Source of the DNA: an uncultured Stenotrophomonas sp.
GTDB taxonomy: Bacteria; Pseudomonadota; Gammaproteobacteria; Xanthomonadales; Xanthomonadaceae
Direction: 5' to 3'
DNA: 64,000 nt
Assembly (NCBI RefSeq): GCF_913778665.1
Contig: NZ_CAJYVQ010000008.1
Coordinates: forward strand, 434,001-498,000
In this document: piece after piece, positions 44,323-53,386 of the stretch
Layout: each line of letters begins with the position of its first letter
How positions within the stretch are numbered: the stretch's first letter is position 1
Position numbers and translations under genes: made by a program
Notes under the pieces: generated by a model
Seen by the model: only the letters and a program-made list of their open reading frames with translations
Databases searched by the model: none
What the model was told of the DNA's origin: nothing

Positions 44323-46479
44323 GTGAACCGCGCTTCCGTCCCCGGCCTGGATGCCTTGTTGAACCGTCCCTCGGCAGCGGTGCTGCCTGCTCCGCTGCGC
44401 CAGGCCCTGCGCGAGCACTGGGAAGCGCCGGAATGCGATCACCAGATGCGCGCCAGCTGGTCGGTGCTGGGCGACACCCTCGATGCGCTGTCGATGCTTT
44501 CGGCCGACGAAGGCGCGGTGGTCGCGGCCCTGCTGTTCGACCTGCCCGGGTTGCGTGCCAACCTCGACCAGTTGCCGCTGGGCAACCACAAGACGGCGGT
44601 GATCGGCCTGCTCGACGGCCAGGACGCCGCCGACCCGGTCTGGGCGCTGCACGCCGGCCGCGAGGCCGGGCGCAACAGTGAGGGCCTGCGCCGGCTGCTG
44701 CTGGCGATCATCCGCGATTTGCGCGTGGTGCCGATCCTGCTGGCACGGCAGCTGGCGCGGATGCGCGCGGCCGACAAGCTGGACGACGAACAGCGCCGTG
44801 CGCTGGCCCAGCTGACCCGCGACATCCACGCGCCGCTGGCCAACCGCCTGGGCATCTGGCAGCTGAAGTGGGAGCTGGAGGATCTGGCCTTCCGCCACCT
44901 GGAACCGGAAACCTACCGGCGCATCGCCCGTGAGGTGGACGAGACCCGCATTGCCCGCGAGCGTTACGTCGAGAACGTCAAGAAGGTGCTGTCGCGCGAA
45001 CTGATCGCGCAGGGCATCAAGGCAGAGGTCAGTGGCCGCCCGAAGCACATCTACAGCATCTGGCGGAAGATGCAGAAGAAGCGGCTGGCGTTCGACCAGC
45101 TGTACGACATCCGCGCGGTGCGGGTGATGGTCGACGACGTCGCCGCCTGCTACGCCTCGCTGGGCGTGGTGCATGCACTGTGGGCACCGGTGCCGAGCGA
45201 GTTCGACGACTACATCGCCCGTCCCAAGGCCAACGACTACCGCTCGCTGCACACTGCCGTGGTCGGCCCTGAAGGGCGCACCATTGAAGTGCAGATCCGG
45301 ACCCACGAGATGCACTCGCAGGCAGAGCTGGGCGTGGCCGCGCACTGGAAGTACAAGGAAGGCGGCAAGGGCGCGGAGAAATCCTTCGATCGCAAGATCA
45401 CCTGGATGCGGCAGCTGCTGGAGCAGGCCCAGGACGGGCAGGGCAACGAACTGGCCGGCGCGCTCGATGCCGAGCTGACCGAGGACCGGGTCTACGCGCT
45501 GAGCCCGAAGGACGAGGTGCTGGACCTGCCGCAGGGCGCCACCCCGCTCGATTTCGCCTACCAGGTGCACACCATGGTCGGCCACCGTTGCCGTGGCGCC
45601 AAGGTCAATGGCCGCATCGTGCCGCTGACCTACCGCCTGCGCAGCGGTGACCGCGTCGAGATCCTGACCGGCAAGGAGGCCGATCCGCGCCGCGACTGGC
45701 TGATGCCGGCCCACGGCTTCCTGGCCAGCAACCGCTCCCGCGAAAAGGTGCGCAGCTGGTTCCACAAGCTGGATCGCGCGCGCAACGTGCAGGCCGGCCG
45801 CGAACTGCTCGAGCGCGAGCTGAAGCGGCTGGGGCTGCAGCATTCTGACCTGTCAGTGGCGGCGAAGAAGTTCCACGCTGACGGCATTGATGACCTGTAC
45901 ATCCAGGTGGCGCTGGGCGATACCGGCCCCAACCAGGTCAGCCGGGCGCTGCTGGAGGCCGAGCGTGCCGCAAGCCAGCCGGCACCTGCGCCGAGCCTGC
46001 CGCGCCCGACCGCACGCCGCGAGAACCTGGGCAAATCCAAGTTCACCGTGCAGGGCGTGGGCAACCTGCTGGTGCAGTTGGCACGCTGCTGCCAGCCGGT
46101 GGCCGGCGAGCCGATCGTCGGCTACCTGACCCGTAGCCGGGGTGTCACCGTGCACCGTGCAGACTGTGCTGCGCTGGCCCGGCTGGCCGCCACCAGCCCG
46201 CAGCGCATCCTGCCGGTGGAGTGGGGCCAGGCCGGCGGCGGTTATGAAGTGGACGTGGTGGTCGATGCGGTCGACCGTCGCTGGCTGCTGAAGGACATCA
46301 CCAACCTGATCGCCCAGGAAGACGCCTATGTGCTCGACATCCACAGTGACAACGTGCGCAACAGTGGCCGCGCCCACCTGCGTCTGCGGCTGAAGGTCAG
46401 CGATTACGGCCAGCTGTCGACCCTGCTGGGCAAGCTGGACGCGCTTCCGGGCGTGAGCGAGGCCCGTCGCCTGGGCTGA
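44323..46479 (+). CDS. relA: GTP pyrophosphokinase RelA
   Basis: RelA makes (p)ppGpp when ribosomes meet uncharged tRNA. The 718-residue protein has the synthetase domain (RPKHIYSIWRKMQKK, FDQLYDIRAVRVMVDD, ANDYRSLHTAVVGPEG, near residues 240-330). A TGS domain (DRVYALSPKDEVLDLPQGAT) and a C-terminal ACT-like domain follow. In the N-terminal pseudo-hydrolase domain the His-Asp pair is absent, so it is a RelA rather than a bifunctional SpoT. The start is GTG 44323; no earlier start is plausible. Confidence 0.95.
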   Translation: MNRASVPGLDALLNRPSAAVLPAPLRQALREHWEAPECDHQMRASWSVLGDTLDALSMLSADEGAVVAALLFDLPGLRANLDQLPLGNHKTAVIGLLDGQDAADPVWALHAGREAGRNSEGLRRLLLAIIRDLRVVPILLARQLARMRAADKLDDEQRRALAQLTRDIHAPLANRLGIWQLKWELEDLAFRHLEPETYRRIAREVDETRIARERYVENVKKVLSRELIAQGIKAEVSGRPKHIYSIWRKMQKKRLAFDQLYDIRAVRVMVDDVAACYASLGVVHALWAPVPSEFDDYIARPKANDYRSLHTAVVGPEGRTIEVQIRTHEMHSQAELGVAAHWKYKEGGKGAEKSFDRKITWMRQLLEQAQDGQGNELAGALDAELTEDRVYALSPKDEVLDLPQGATPLDFAYQVHTMVGHRCRGAKVNGRIVPLTYRLRSGDRVEILTGKEADPRRDWLMPAHGFLASNRSREKVRSWFHKLDRARNVQAGRELLERELKRLGLQHSDLSVAAKKFHADGIDDLYIQVALGDTGPNQVSRALLEAERAASQPAPAPSLPRPTARRENLGKSKFTVQGVGNLLVQLARCCQPVAGEPIVGYLTRSRGVTVHRADCAALARLAATSPQRILPVEWGQAGGGYEVDVVVDAVDRRWLLKDITNLIAQEDAYVLDIHSDNVRNSGRAHLRLRLKVSDYGQLSTLLGKLDALPGVSEARRLG

Positions 46480-46509
46480 GCTTCACGCTGCCCCGGCTAT
46501 CCTGCACGC

Positions 46510-48081
46510 ATGGAACGCGAGCCTCTGCATCGCCCGCACGGTGCTGGACATCCGGCGCTGGACCGCGTCCGCCGCGAAGGCCGTTGGTGGTGGCTGCAGG
46601 CACGCCATGCGCGCCGGGTCTGGCGCTGGGCGCTGCTCGCGGCGCTGGCGGTGTTCGTGCTGCTGGTGCTGCTGCGCAAGCCGCTGGCTGACTGGTTCTG
46701 GGATGAGCCGCAGATCGAGCAGTTGTTGACCGAGGGTGATCGCGCACTGGCCGCCGGCCGTCTGAGCGCAGCCGATGGCAGTGGCGCACGCGAGCGCTAC
46801 CAGGCAGTGCTGGCCCTGGATGGTGATCGCCTGCAGGCGCGACAGGGCCTGGCACGCACGGGGGCGGCAGCGCTGCAACAGGCGCGCGACAAGCTGCAAG
46901 GTGGCGACCTGGACGGTAGCGCGCAGGCACTCGCACTTGCCCGCGAACTACAGGTGCCACAGGGTGAAGCGGATGCCGTCGCGCGCCAGTTGCAGGCCCG
47001 GCGCAATGCCGGGGCCGGGATCGGTGCGCTGCTGGCGCAGGCCCGTAATGCCTTCGCGGCCGGGCGCCTGGATGATAGCGAAAGCAGTGCACTGCCGCTG
47101 TTCCAGCGCATCCTGGTGCTGCAGCCGGACAGCCTGCCCGCGCTGGAAGGGCGTGAGGATGCACTGAGCGATCTGTTGCAACACGCTCGCACGCTGGCCG
47201 GACGCGGGGAACTGGCCGAGGCCAACGCGATACTGCTGCGCGCGCGCCAGTTCGATGCCGGCCACGCCGATCTGCCAGCCAGCCAGGAGGCGCTGGCGCA
47301 GGGGGTCGATCAGCGCTTGCGGCTGGCGCAGCGGGCGTTGCAGCGGCACCAGCTGGAAACGGCAGCGAAAGGGTTCCTGGCAGTGCTGGCGGTGGCGCCG
47401 GACGATCCGAGGGCGCAGCGCGGCCGCGAGCAGACGCTGCAGGCCGTGCTGGCGCGCAGCCAGACCCAGGCCGACGATTTCCAGTTCGAGGCCGCGCAGC
47501 GCGATGCGGTGCTGGCCGAGCAGTTGGGCGCTTCGCTGGCGGCGCGACAGCAGCTGGCGCAGCGTCTGCAACGCGCGCAGCAGGCCCAGCAGGCGCTGCA
47601 GCAGCCTGCGCTGGGCCGCCCCCAGCGCGAGCGGCAACTGCGCGACTACCTGCGCAGGATCGAACGTGCCGAGAACGCCGGCCAGTGGATCAGCCCGCCC
47701 GGGCACAGTGCGTTTGATGCGCTGCGCGAGGTGCAGGCATTGGCGCCGCGCGATCCGCGGGTCAAGGCTGCCGCCGCGCGCCTGCTGCCTGCCAGCCGTC
47801 GTTGCTTCGACGACAACCTGCGGCAGAACCGCGTGCAGGCGGCGGGTGCCTGCCTGCAGGCCTGGCAGACCCTCTCACCTACCGCGAGCGGCCTGCCCGC
47901 GGCGCGCCAGCGGCTGGCACAGCGCTGGCTGGCGATCGGCAGCGAGCGCCTGGGCAATGGCGATGTGGCATTCGCCGAACGCGCGCTGCAGCAGGCCGGC
48001 GAACTGGGCGTCAGCGCCTCCAGCAGCGAGTACCAGCAGCTGCGGCAGCGCCTGCGCGATATCGGGGTGTCGTCGCCATGA
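46510..48081 (+). CDS. TPR-like inner-membrane protein
   Basis: The 523-residue protein has a basic cytoplasmic head (residues 1-40), one membrane helix (RWALLAALAVFVLLVLLRKP, about 39-58) and a long periplasmic part. That part is made of helical repeats rich in Ala, Gln, Leu and Arg that read as degenerate TPR units (RYQAVLALDGDRLQARQGLA, LFQRILVLQPDSLPALEG). No catalytic motif is present. It follows relA closely. Such proteins often act as scaffolds; no specific partner can be named. Confidence 0.72.
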   Translation: MEREPLHRPHGAGHPALDRVRREGRWWWLQARHARRVWRWALLAALAVFVLLVLLRKPLADWFWDEPQIEQLLTEGDRALAAGRLSAADGSGARERYQAVLALDGDRLQARQGLARTGAAALQQARDKLQGGDLDGSAQALALARELQVPQGEADAVARQLQARRNAGAGIGALLAQARNAFAAGRLDDSESSALPLFQRILVLQPDSLPALEGREDALSDLLQHARTLAGRGELAEANAILLRARQFDAGHADLPASQEALAQGVDQRLRLAQRALQRHQLETAAKGFLAVLAVAPDDPRAQRGREQTLQAVLARSQTQADDFQFEAAQRDAVLAEQLGASLAARQQLAQRLQRAQQAQQALQQPALGRPQRERQLRDYLRRIERAENAGQWISPPGHSAFDALREVQALAPRDPRVKAAAARLLPASRRCFDDNLRQNRVQAAGACLQAWQTLSPTASGLPAARQRLAQRWLAIGSERLGNGDVAFAERALQQAGELGVSASSSEYQQLRQRLRDIGVSSP

Positions 48082-48145
48082 GCGATCTGATGCTGCAGTG
48101 CTCGTTATAGTGGGCAGCCCCGCCGCGATGTCCCACGGAGTGCCG

Positions 48146-49036
48146 ATGACCGTCCTTGTTTCCGGAGCCACCAGCCAGATCGGCCGCTTCCTGCTGCCGC
48201 GGCTGATGCAGGCGGGCATGCAGGTGCAGGCGGTGAGCCGGCAACCGCAACCGGCGCAGGACGGCGTGCAATGGCTGTGCGGGGATCTGGCTGGCGCGCT
48301 GGACAGCGTGCCGTCTCCCCACTGGCAGGCCATCGCCAGCTTCGGGCCGCTGGAAGGCCTGGCCGCCTGGCTCGGCCGGCAGGCCACCGCGCCGGCGCGG
48401 CACGTCATCGCCACCAGTTCGATGAGCGTGCTGAGCAAGCAGGACTCCGCACAGGCTGACGAGCAGGACGTGGTGGCGATGCTGCAGCGGGGCGAAGCAG
48501 GCCTGATCGCGCAGGCCGAGCGGCTGGGCATGGCGTGGACGATCCTGCGCCCGACCCTGATCTATGGGGCCGGCATCGACCGCAGCATCACCCCGATCGT
48601 GCAGCGTGCACTGCGCCTGCGCGTGTTCCCGATTCCGCTGGCCAGTGGCCTGCGCCAACCGGTGCACGCCGATGACATCGCGCGGGCGGTGCTGGCCTGC
48701 ATCACCACCGGTGCGGGCGCGGCGCGCGTGCTGGAAATCGGTGGTGGCGAGCGCCTGCCGTACCATGCGATGTTCCGTCGCGTGCATGCCAGCCTGTCGC
48801 AATCGACGCTGGCGCTGCCCCTGCCGGGAGGCACACTTCGCGGACTGGCGGCGTTGCTGCCGCGTGCGCGCGGCCCAGTGTCGCGCCTGCAGCAGGACCT
48901 GATCGCCGACAACGGCCCGCTGCAGGCATTGCTTGGCGTGCAGCCCCGGCCGTTCCGGCCGGAGGCGCAGACGTGGCAACCGATGAGCGCCGCGCAGGCG
49001 CTGCAACGGATCGCCGCGGTGCCCGGCAATCACTAG
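48146..49036 (+). CDS. NAD(P)-dependent epimerase/dehydratase-like protein
   Basis: The 296-residue protein opens with a Rossmann nucleotide site, VLVSGATSQIGRFLLPRL (GAxxxIG variant), and has VIATSSMSVLSK, ILRPTLIYGAGIDRS and a VHADDIARAV segment. These are typical of extended short-chain dehydrogenases of the NAD(P)H-binding epimerase group. The catalytic YxxxK is not clear, so activity is uncertain. GGAG stands 8 bases before ATG 48146; an in-frame ATG at 48128 is less likely. A glycosyltransferase follows 73 bases later. Confidence 0.78.
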   Translation: MTVLVSGATSQIGRFLLPRLMQAGMQVQAVSRQPQPAQDGVQWLCGDLAGALDSVPSPHWQAIASFGPLEGLAAWLGRQATAPARHVIATSSMSVLSKQDSAQADEQDVVAMLQRGEAGLIAQAERLGMAWTILRPTLIYGAGIDRSITPIVQRALRLRVFPIPLASGLRQPVHADDIARAVLACITTGAGAARVLEIGGGERLPYHAMFRRVHASLSQSTLALPLPGGTLRGLAALLPRARGPVSRLQQDLIADNGPLQALLGVQPRPFRPEAQTWQPMSAAQALQRIAAVPGNH

Positions 49037-49109
49037 TCAGCAGCGGTATCCGTGCATCGCCGGGGGCTCTGCTACCATCGCCCGGCCTTGTTCCCTGCGA
49101 GTACGCTAG

Positions 49110-50162
49110 ATGCCTGACGCGCCATACCGATCGGCCCCCGTCGAGCGCATTGGCGTTGCGCTGTGCACCTACAACGGTGCGCGCTACCTGCAGGCGCAGC
49201 TGGACAGCATCCTCGACCAGGATCTGCCGGTGCACGAGATCGTGATCGGCGACGACGGCTCCAGCGACCAGACGCTGCCCTTGCTGCGGGCCTTCGTGCC
49301 GCGTGCCGAAGCACTGGGCATCCGGGTCGAGCTGGTGCAGCACACGCGCAACCTGGGCTATGTGCGCAACTTCACCGACGCGCTGCAGCGCTGCGGGGCC
49401 GATATCCTGTTCCTGTGCGACCAGGATGATGTCTGGCATCCGGGACGTGTGCGCACCTTCGTGCAGCGCTTCCAGGCCGATGCCGGACTGTTGCTGCTGC
49501 ACAGCGATGCGCGGCTGGTGGATGCGCAGGGCGCGCCGCTGGGCCAGCGCTTGCTGGACGTACTGAAGGTGCACCCGGCCGAGGTGGAGCTGGAGCGGTC
49601 AGGCCAGGCGGTCGAGGTGATCCTGCAGCGCAACTTTGTCACTGGCGCGACCTGTGCCCTGCGCCGGACGCTGCTGGCCGGATCGCTGCCGGTACCTGCA
49701 GGTTGGAGCCATGACGAATGGCTGGCGATCCATGCATCGCTGCAGGGTGGGCTGGACATGCTGGCCGAGCCGACCATCGACTACCGGCAGCACGGCAACA
49801 ACCAGATCGGCGCCAGCCGCCGCAGTTTCGTGCAGCGGTTGCGTCGTCTCGACCTGTTCGATGCGCAGGCGCGCCAGCGCACGGGGGGGCGCCTGCTGGG
49901 CCTGGATGCCCTGCTGCGGCAGCGTGGCGTCACCCTCGCACCGGCGCGTTTGAAGGGCCTTCATGCGCTGGCCTGGCGCATGGCCTGGTCGCGCGTGCAG
50001 CTGTATCGGCGTGCGGATGTTTCCGTGCGCTGGATCGCCCATGACACCCCGCGACTGCTGGCCCGGCTGGCTAATGTGTGCCTGGCCGGCGCCGGCTGGA
50101 AGGGCGTGCGCGCCGCGCTGGCGGGGGCCACGGCCGGCTGGCGGGCACCGCGCGCAGCTTGA
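49110..50162 (+). CDS. Family 2 glycosyltransferase
   Basis: The 350-residue cytoplasmic enzyme has the GT-A start IGVALCTYNGARYLQAQLDS (residues 14-33), the nucleotide-sugar Asp motif IGDDGSSDQTLP and the DxD-like LFLCDQDDVWHPGR near residue 108. These fit rhamnosyltransferase-like GT2 enzymes that build O-antigen or other surface glycans. Acceptor and donor are unknown. No other LPS cluster gene is adjacent except the epimerase-like gene before it. Confidence 0.88.
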   Translation: MPDAPYRSAPVERIGVALCTYNGARYLQAQLDSILDQDLPVHEIVIGDDGSSDQTLPLLRAFVPRAEALGIRVELVQHTRNLGYVRNFTDALQRCGADILFLCDQDDVWHPGRVRTFVQRFQADAGLLLLHSDARLVDAQGAPLGQRLLDVLKVHPAEVELERSGQAVEVILQRNFVTGATCALRRTLLAGSLPVPAGWSHDEWLAIHASLQGGLDMLAEPTIDYRQHGNNQIGASRRSFVQRLRRLDLFDAQARQRTGGRLLGLDALLRQRGVTLAPARLKGLHALAWRMAWSRVQLYRRADVSVRWIAHDTPRLLARLANVCLAGAGWKGVRAALAGATAGWRAPRAA

Positions 50163-50246
50163 ACTGCAGTGAAACCGCGGTCCAGCGGCTGCCAGCCACC
50201 ACTGCGCCTGCGTTAGACTCGCCAGACCCTACCTGCCCGCATCCCC

Positions 50247-52685
50247 GTGCCCCGACGCTACGATTCCGACGACATCGACGATATCGACGACGACCCGCAG
50301 GACGATAGTCCGCTGTGGCGGCGTCGCCTGATCACCTGGAGCATGGCTGCGGTCGCGTTGGGATTGGGTTTCCTGATTCCGTATACGCTCTACCTGAACC
50401 AGCAGGTGACCCAGCGCTTCGGTGAACTGCGCTGGCAGATCCCCACCCGTGTCTACGCGCGTCCGCTGGTGCTGGCGCCGGGCAAGGCGATGGACGCGGC
50501 GACCCTGAAAACCGAATTGGCCGCTTCGGCCTACCGCGATGACGGGCAGGGCAAGGAGCCGGCCACCTATGCGGTGAACGGCGGCCGCTTCGTCATTTCC
50601 AGCCGAGGCTACAACGATGTCGACGGCCGTGTCGCCGCGCGCCGGCTCGAACTGTCGCTGGCCGACGGTGGCGTCGCCTCGCTGCGCGACGCCGACACCC
50701 GCAAGGCGCTGAAGGCGGCGCGTCTGGACCCGGCGCGCATCGCCACCCTGTACGGGCAGAAGCAGGAAGAGCGTCGCCTGATCCGCATGGACGAAGCGCC
50801 GGATCTGCTGGTGACCGGCCTGCAGGCGGTGGAGGACAAGGACTTCAACCGCCATCACGGCATCGACCTGTCCGGCATCGCGCGCGCGGTGTGGGTGACA
50901 ATCCGTTCCGGTGGCCAGAGCCGCCAGGGTGCGTCCACGCTGACCCAGCAGCTGGCCCGCAGCGGCCTGCTCGGCATCGGCAAGGAGCAGACGATCACCC
51001 GCAAATTCAATGAAGTGCTGTATGCGCTGATCATGGAGGCGCGCTATGACAAGCGCACCATCTTCGAGGCCTATCTCAACCAGGTGTACCTCGGCCAGCG
51101 CGGCAGCCAGGCGATCCATGGCATGTCGTCCGGTGCGGAGTTCTGGTTCGGGCGTGACCTGTCTTCGCTGGAGACCGAGCAGATCGCATTGCTGATCGGC
51201 CTGGTCAAGGGGCCGTCGTTCTACGACCCGCGGCGCAACCCGGAACGCGCGCTGGATCGGCGCAACTTCGTGCTGGGCAAGCTGCACGAGGCCACGCTGA
51301 TCGACGATGCCGAGTACCAGCGTGCGCTGAAGGCACCGCTGGGCGTACCGAAGACCCCGGGCCTGGTCGCAGCCAACCGCTTCCCGGCTTATGTGGACCT
51401 CGTCCGACGCCAGCTTGGCCATGACTATCCGGAATCGGCGCTGCAGGGCGCGGGCCTGAGCGTGATGACCGGCATGTCGCCCTCCGCGCAGGCCTATGCC
51501 GAAGGCGCGGTGACCCGCACCCTCAAGTCGCTGGAAAGCAAGCGTCGCCCGGAACTGCAGGCCGGCATGGTGCTGACCGACGTGCACAACGGTGACGTGC
51601 TGGCGGTGATCGGTAGCCGTGAAGTGTCCGAAGTGGGCTTCAACCGAGCGATCGAGGCACAGCGCCCGGTGGGCTCGCTGCTGAAGCCGTTCGTGTACCT
51701 GCTGGCGCTGGCGCAGCCGGATCGCTACTCGTTGGCCAGCTGGGTCGACGATTCTCCAGTGACCGTGCAGCTCGGCCGCGGCCGCAACTGGAGTCCGGGC
51801 AATGCGGACAACCGCAGCCATGGCACGGTGCGCCTGATCGACGCGCTGGCCCATTCCTACAACCAGGCCACCGTGCGCGTGGGCATGCAGGTCGGCCCCG
51901 AGCGGGTGACCCAGCTGATCCATGTGCTGGCGGGCATCAAGGCCGATCCAAACCCGGCGGTGATCCTCGGCTCGACCGATCAGAGCCCGTACGCGATGGC
52001 ACAGCTGTACCAGTTCCTGGCATCCGGTGGCGAGATCCAGCCGCTGCATGCCGTGCGTGGCGTGCTCGATCCGCAGGGCAAGCTGCTCAAGCGCTATGAC
52101 AAGACCCCGGCGCCGGCACAGGAAGGCGACTCGATCGCCGCCAACCTGATCAGCGTGGGCCTGCAGCAGGTGGTCGCCAGCGGCACTGCGCAGCGCCTCA
52201 ACGCCGACGGCCTCAGCCGCCTGCAGCCAGCGGGCAAGACTGGTACCACCAACGACGGCCGCGACAGCTGGTATGCCGGTTACACCGGCGACCACCTGGC
52301 GGTGATCTGGATCGGCAACGACCAGAACGAACAGGCTGGCCTGTACGGCGCCACCGGCGCGATGCGGGTGTGGTCGGGCATTTTCCAGCGCTTGCCGAGT
52401 GCCCCGCTGCGGGTCAGCAACAAGGGCCTGGACTGGCAGTCGGTGGCCGCCACCGGCATCAACAGCACCGATGAAGGCTGCCCGGGCGCGCGCCGCTTCC
52501 CGTTTGTGGTGGGCTACGCACCGGCCTATGCGCCGTGCGCGCCGGCCGTTTCGCCGGAGGCCCAGGAGGGCGCCGAGGGCGAAGGTGGTGGCTGGCGCAG
52601 CTGGTTCGGCCTGGACCGCAAGCCGGAGCCGCCCGCAGAACCTGCCGCAGCCCCGGCTGCGGCCACTCCCCCTCCGAGCCGATGA
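50247..52685 (+). CDS. mrcB: Bifunctional peptidoglycan synthase PBP1b
   Basis: PBP1b polymerises and cross-links peptidoglycan. The 812-residue protein has a cytoplasmic acidic head (YDSDDIDDIDDDPQDD) and a membrane helix (residues 30-50). The UvrB-like domain 2 follows. The transglycosylase domain shows EDKDFNRHHGID and GASTLTQQLARS. The transpeptidase domain has nucleophile Ser in PVGSLLKPF (near 476), SYNQ and KTGTTND (664). The start is GTG. CpoB, its regulator through the Tol system, is encoded at 17151. Confidence 0.95.
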   Translation: MPRRYDSDDIDDIDDDPQDDSPLWRRRLITWSMAAVALGLGFLIPYTLYLNQQVTQRFGELRWQIPTRVYARPLVLAPGKAMDAATLKTELAASAYRDDGQGKEPATYAVNGGRFVISSRGYNDVDGRVAARRLELSLADGGVASLRDADTRKALKAARLDPARIATLYGQKQEERRLIRMDEAPDLLVTGLQAVEDKDFNRHHGIDLSGIARAVWVTIRSGGQSRQGASTLTQQLARSGLLGIGKEQTITRKFNEVLYALIMEARYDKRTIFEAYLNQVYLGQRGSQAIHGMSSGAEFWFGRDLSSLETEQIALLIGLVKGPSFYDPRRNPERALDRRNFVLGKLHEATLIDDAEYQRALKAPLGVPKTPGLVAANRFPAYVDLVRRQLGHDYPESALQGAGLSVMTGMSPSAQAYAEGAVTRTLKSLESKRRPELQAGMVLTDVHNGDVLAVIGSREVSEVGFNRAIEAQRPVGSLLKPFVYLLALAQPDRYSLASWVDDSPVTVQLGRGRNWSPGNADNRSHGTVRLIDALAHSYNQATVRVGMQVGPERVTQLIHVLAGIKADPNPAVILGSTDQSPYAMAQLYQFLASGGEIQPLHAVRGVLDPQGKLLKRYDKTPAPAQEGDSIAANLISVGLQQVVASGTAQRLNADGLSRLQPAGKTGTTNDGRDSWYAGYTGDHLAVIWIGNDQNEQAGLYGATGAMRVWSGIFQRLPSAPLRVSNKGLDWQSVAATGINSTDEGCPGARRFPFVVGYAPAYAPCAPAVSPEAQEGAEGEGGGWRSWFGLDRKPEPPAEPAAAPAAATPPPSR

Positions 52686-53218
52686 AACCGATGAGCATCC
52701 GAATCCTTCTGCGTCCCTTGGCCGTGACCGGCCTTAGCGTGGCCCTGGCCGCCTGTGTCAGCAGCGCGCCGCCGGTGAGCAAGCCGGTCGATGTCACCAC
52801 GCCGGCGCAGCGCCTGGCGGCGGTCGATGCCGCGGCGGGGCCGGACGACAAGGAACTGTCGGTGCAGCCGCTGCGTGATTCGCAGGTGGAAGACCTGCGC
52901 ATGACGGCGCAGGCACAGCGCCAGGCCAACGACCTGGCCGGCGCGGCCATCAGCCTGGACCACGCCTTGCAGATCGTGGCCGGTGACCCGGCGGTGCTGC
53001 AGGAGCGTGCCGAACTGGCGTTGCTGCAGGGCCAGTGGGCACAGGCGGAAACGTTCGCACGCAAGGCGGTCGATCTGGGTTCGAAGACCGGGCCGTTGTG
53101 CCGCCGGCATTGGGCGACGATCGAACAGTCGCGCCTGGCGCGGGGCGAGAAGGAGAATGCGGTGTCGGCGCACGCGCAGATTGAAGGCTGCACGGTGCCG
53201 GGGATCAAGCGGTACTGA
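52682..53218 (+). CDS. Hypothetical lipoprotein with TPR-like repeat
   Basis: ATG 52682 overlaps the mrcB stop (ATGA), so the gene is coupled to PBP1b. The 178-residue precursor has a lipobox GLSVALAAC (Cys near residue 25) and a helical body with a TPR-like pair (RQANDLAGAAISLDHALQIV, DPAVLQERAELALLQGQWAQ). The coupling suggests a partner of PBP1b, comparable in position to a lipoprotein activator. It does not look like LpoB, so this is inference only. ATG 52691 is an alternative start. Confidence 0.78.
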   Translation: MKPMSIRILLRPLAVTGLSVALAACVSSAPPVSKPVDVTTPAQRLAAVDAAAGPDDKELSVQPLRDSQVEDLRMTAQAQRQANDLAGAAISLDHALQIVAGDPAVLQERAELALLQGQWAQAETFARKAVDLGSKTGPLCRRHWATIEQSRLARGEKENAVSAHAQIEGCTVPGIKRY

Positions 53219-53307
53219 GGTATTCCACTCCATCGGGCGCTGCCCCCTCTGCGGCGCGCACGTACTGATGGATGCGGGTGGTGGGCACGCAGCAACCCAG
53301 AACCATG

Positions 53308-53377
53308 AACACCGCTGTTGCTGTTGCACCTGCCCTGGCTTGAAACGGGTGCCGGGCAGCGCCCGGCCGGGTATCCT
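53308..53377 (+). repeat. Stand-alone tail module, upstream of the YoaA/DinG-type helicase gene
   Basis: ACCGCTGTTGCTGTTGCACC, then GGGTGCCGGGCAGCGCCCGGC, which folds on GCCGGGC/GCCCGGC. It ends about 10 bases before the helicase ATG (53387). It has the same order as the modules behind elements A-D but no core element before it. Confidence 0.65.
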
Positions 53378-53386
53378 TTCCCTCTG

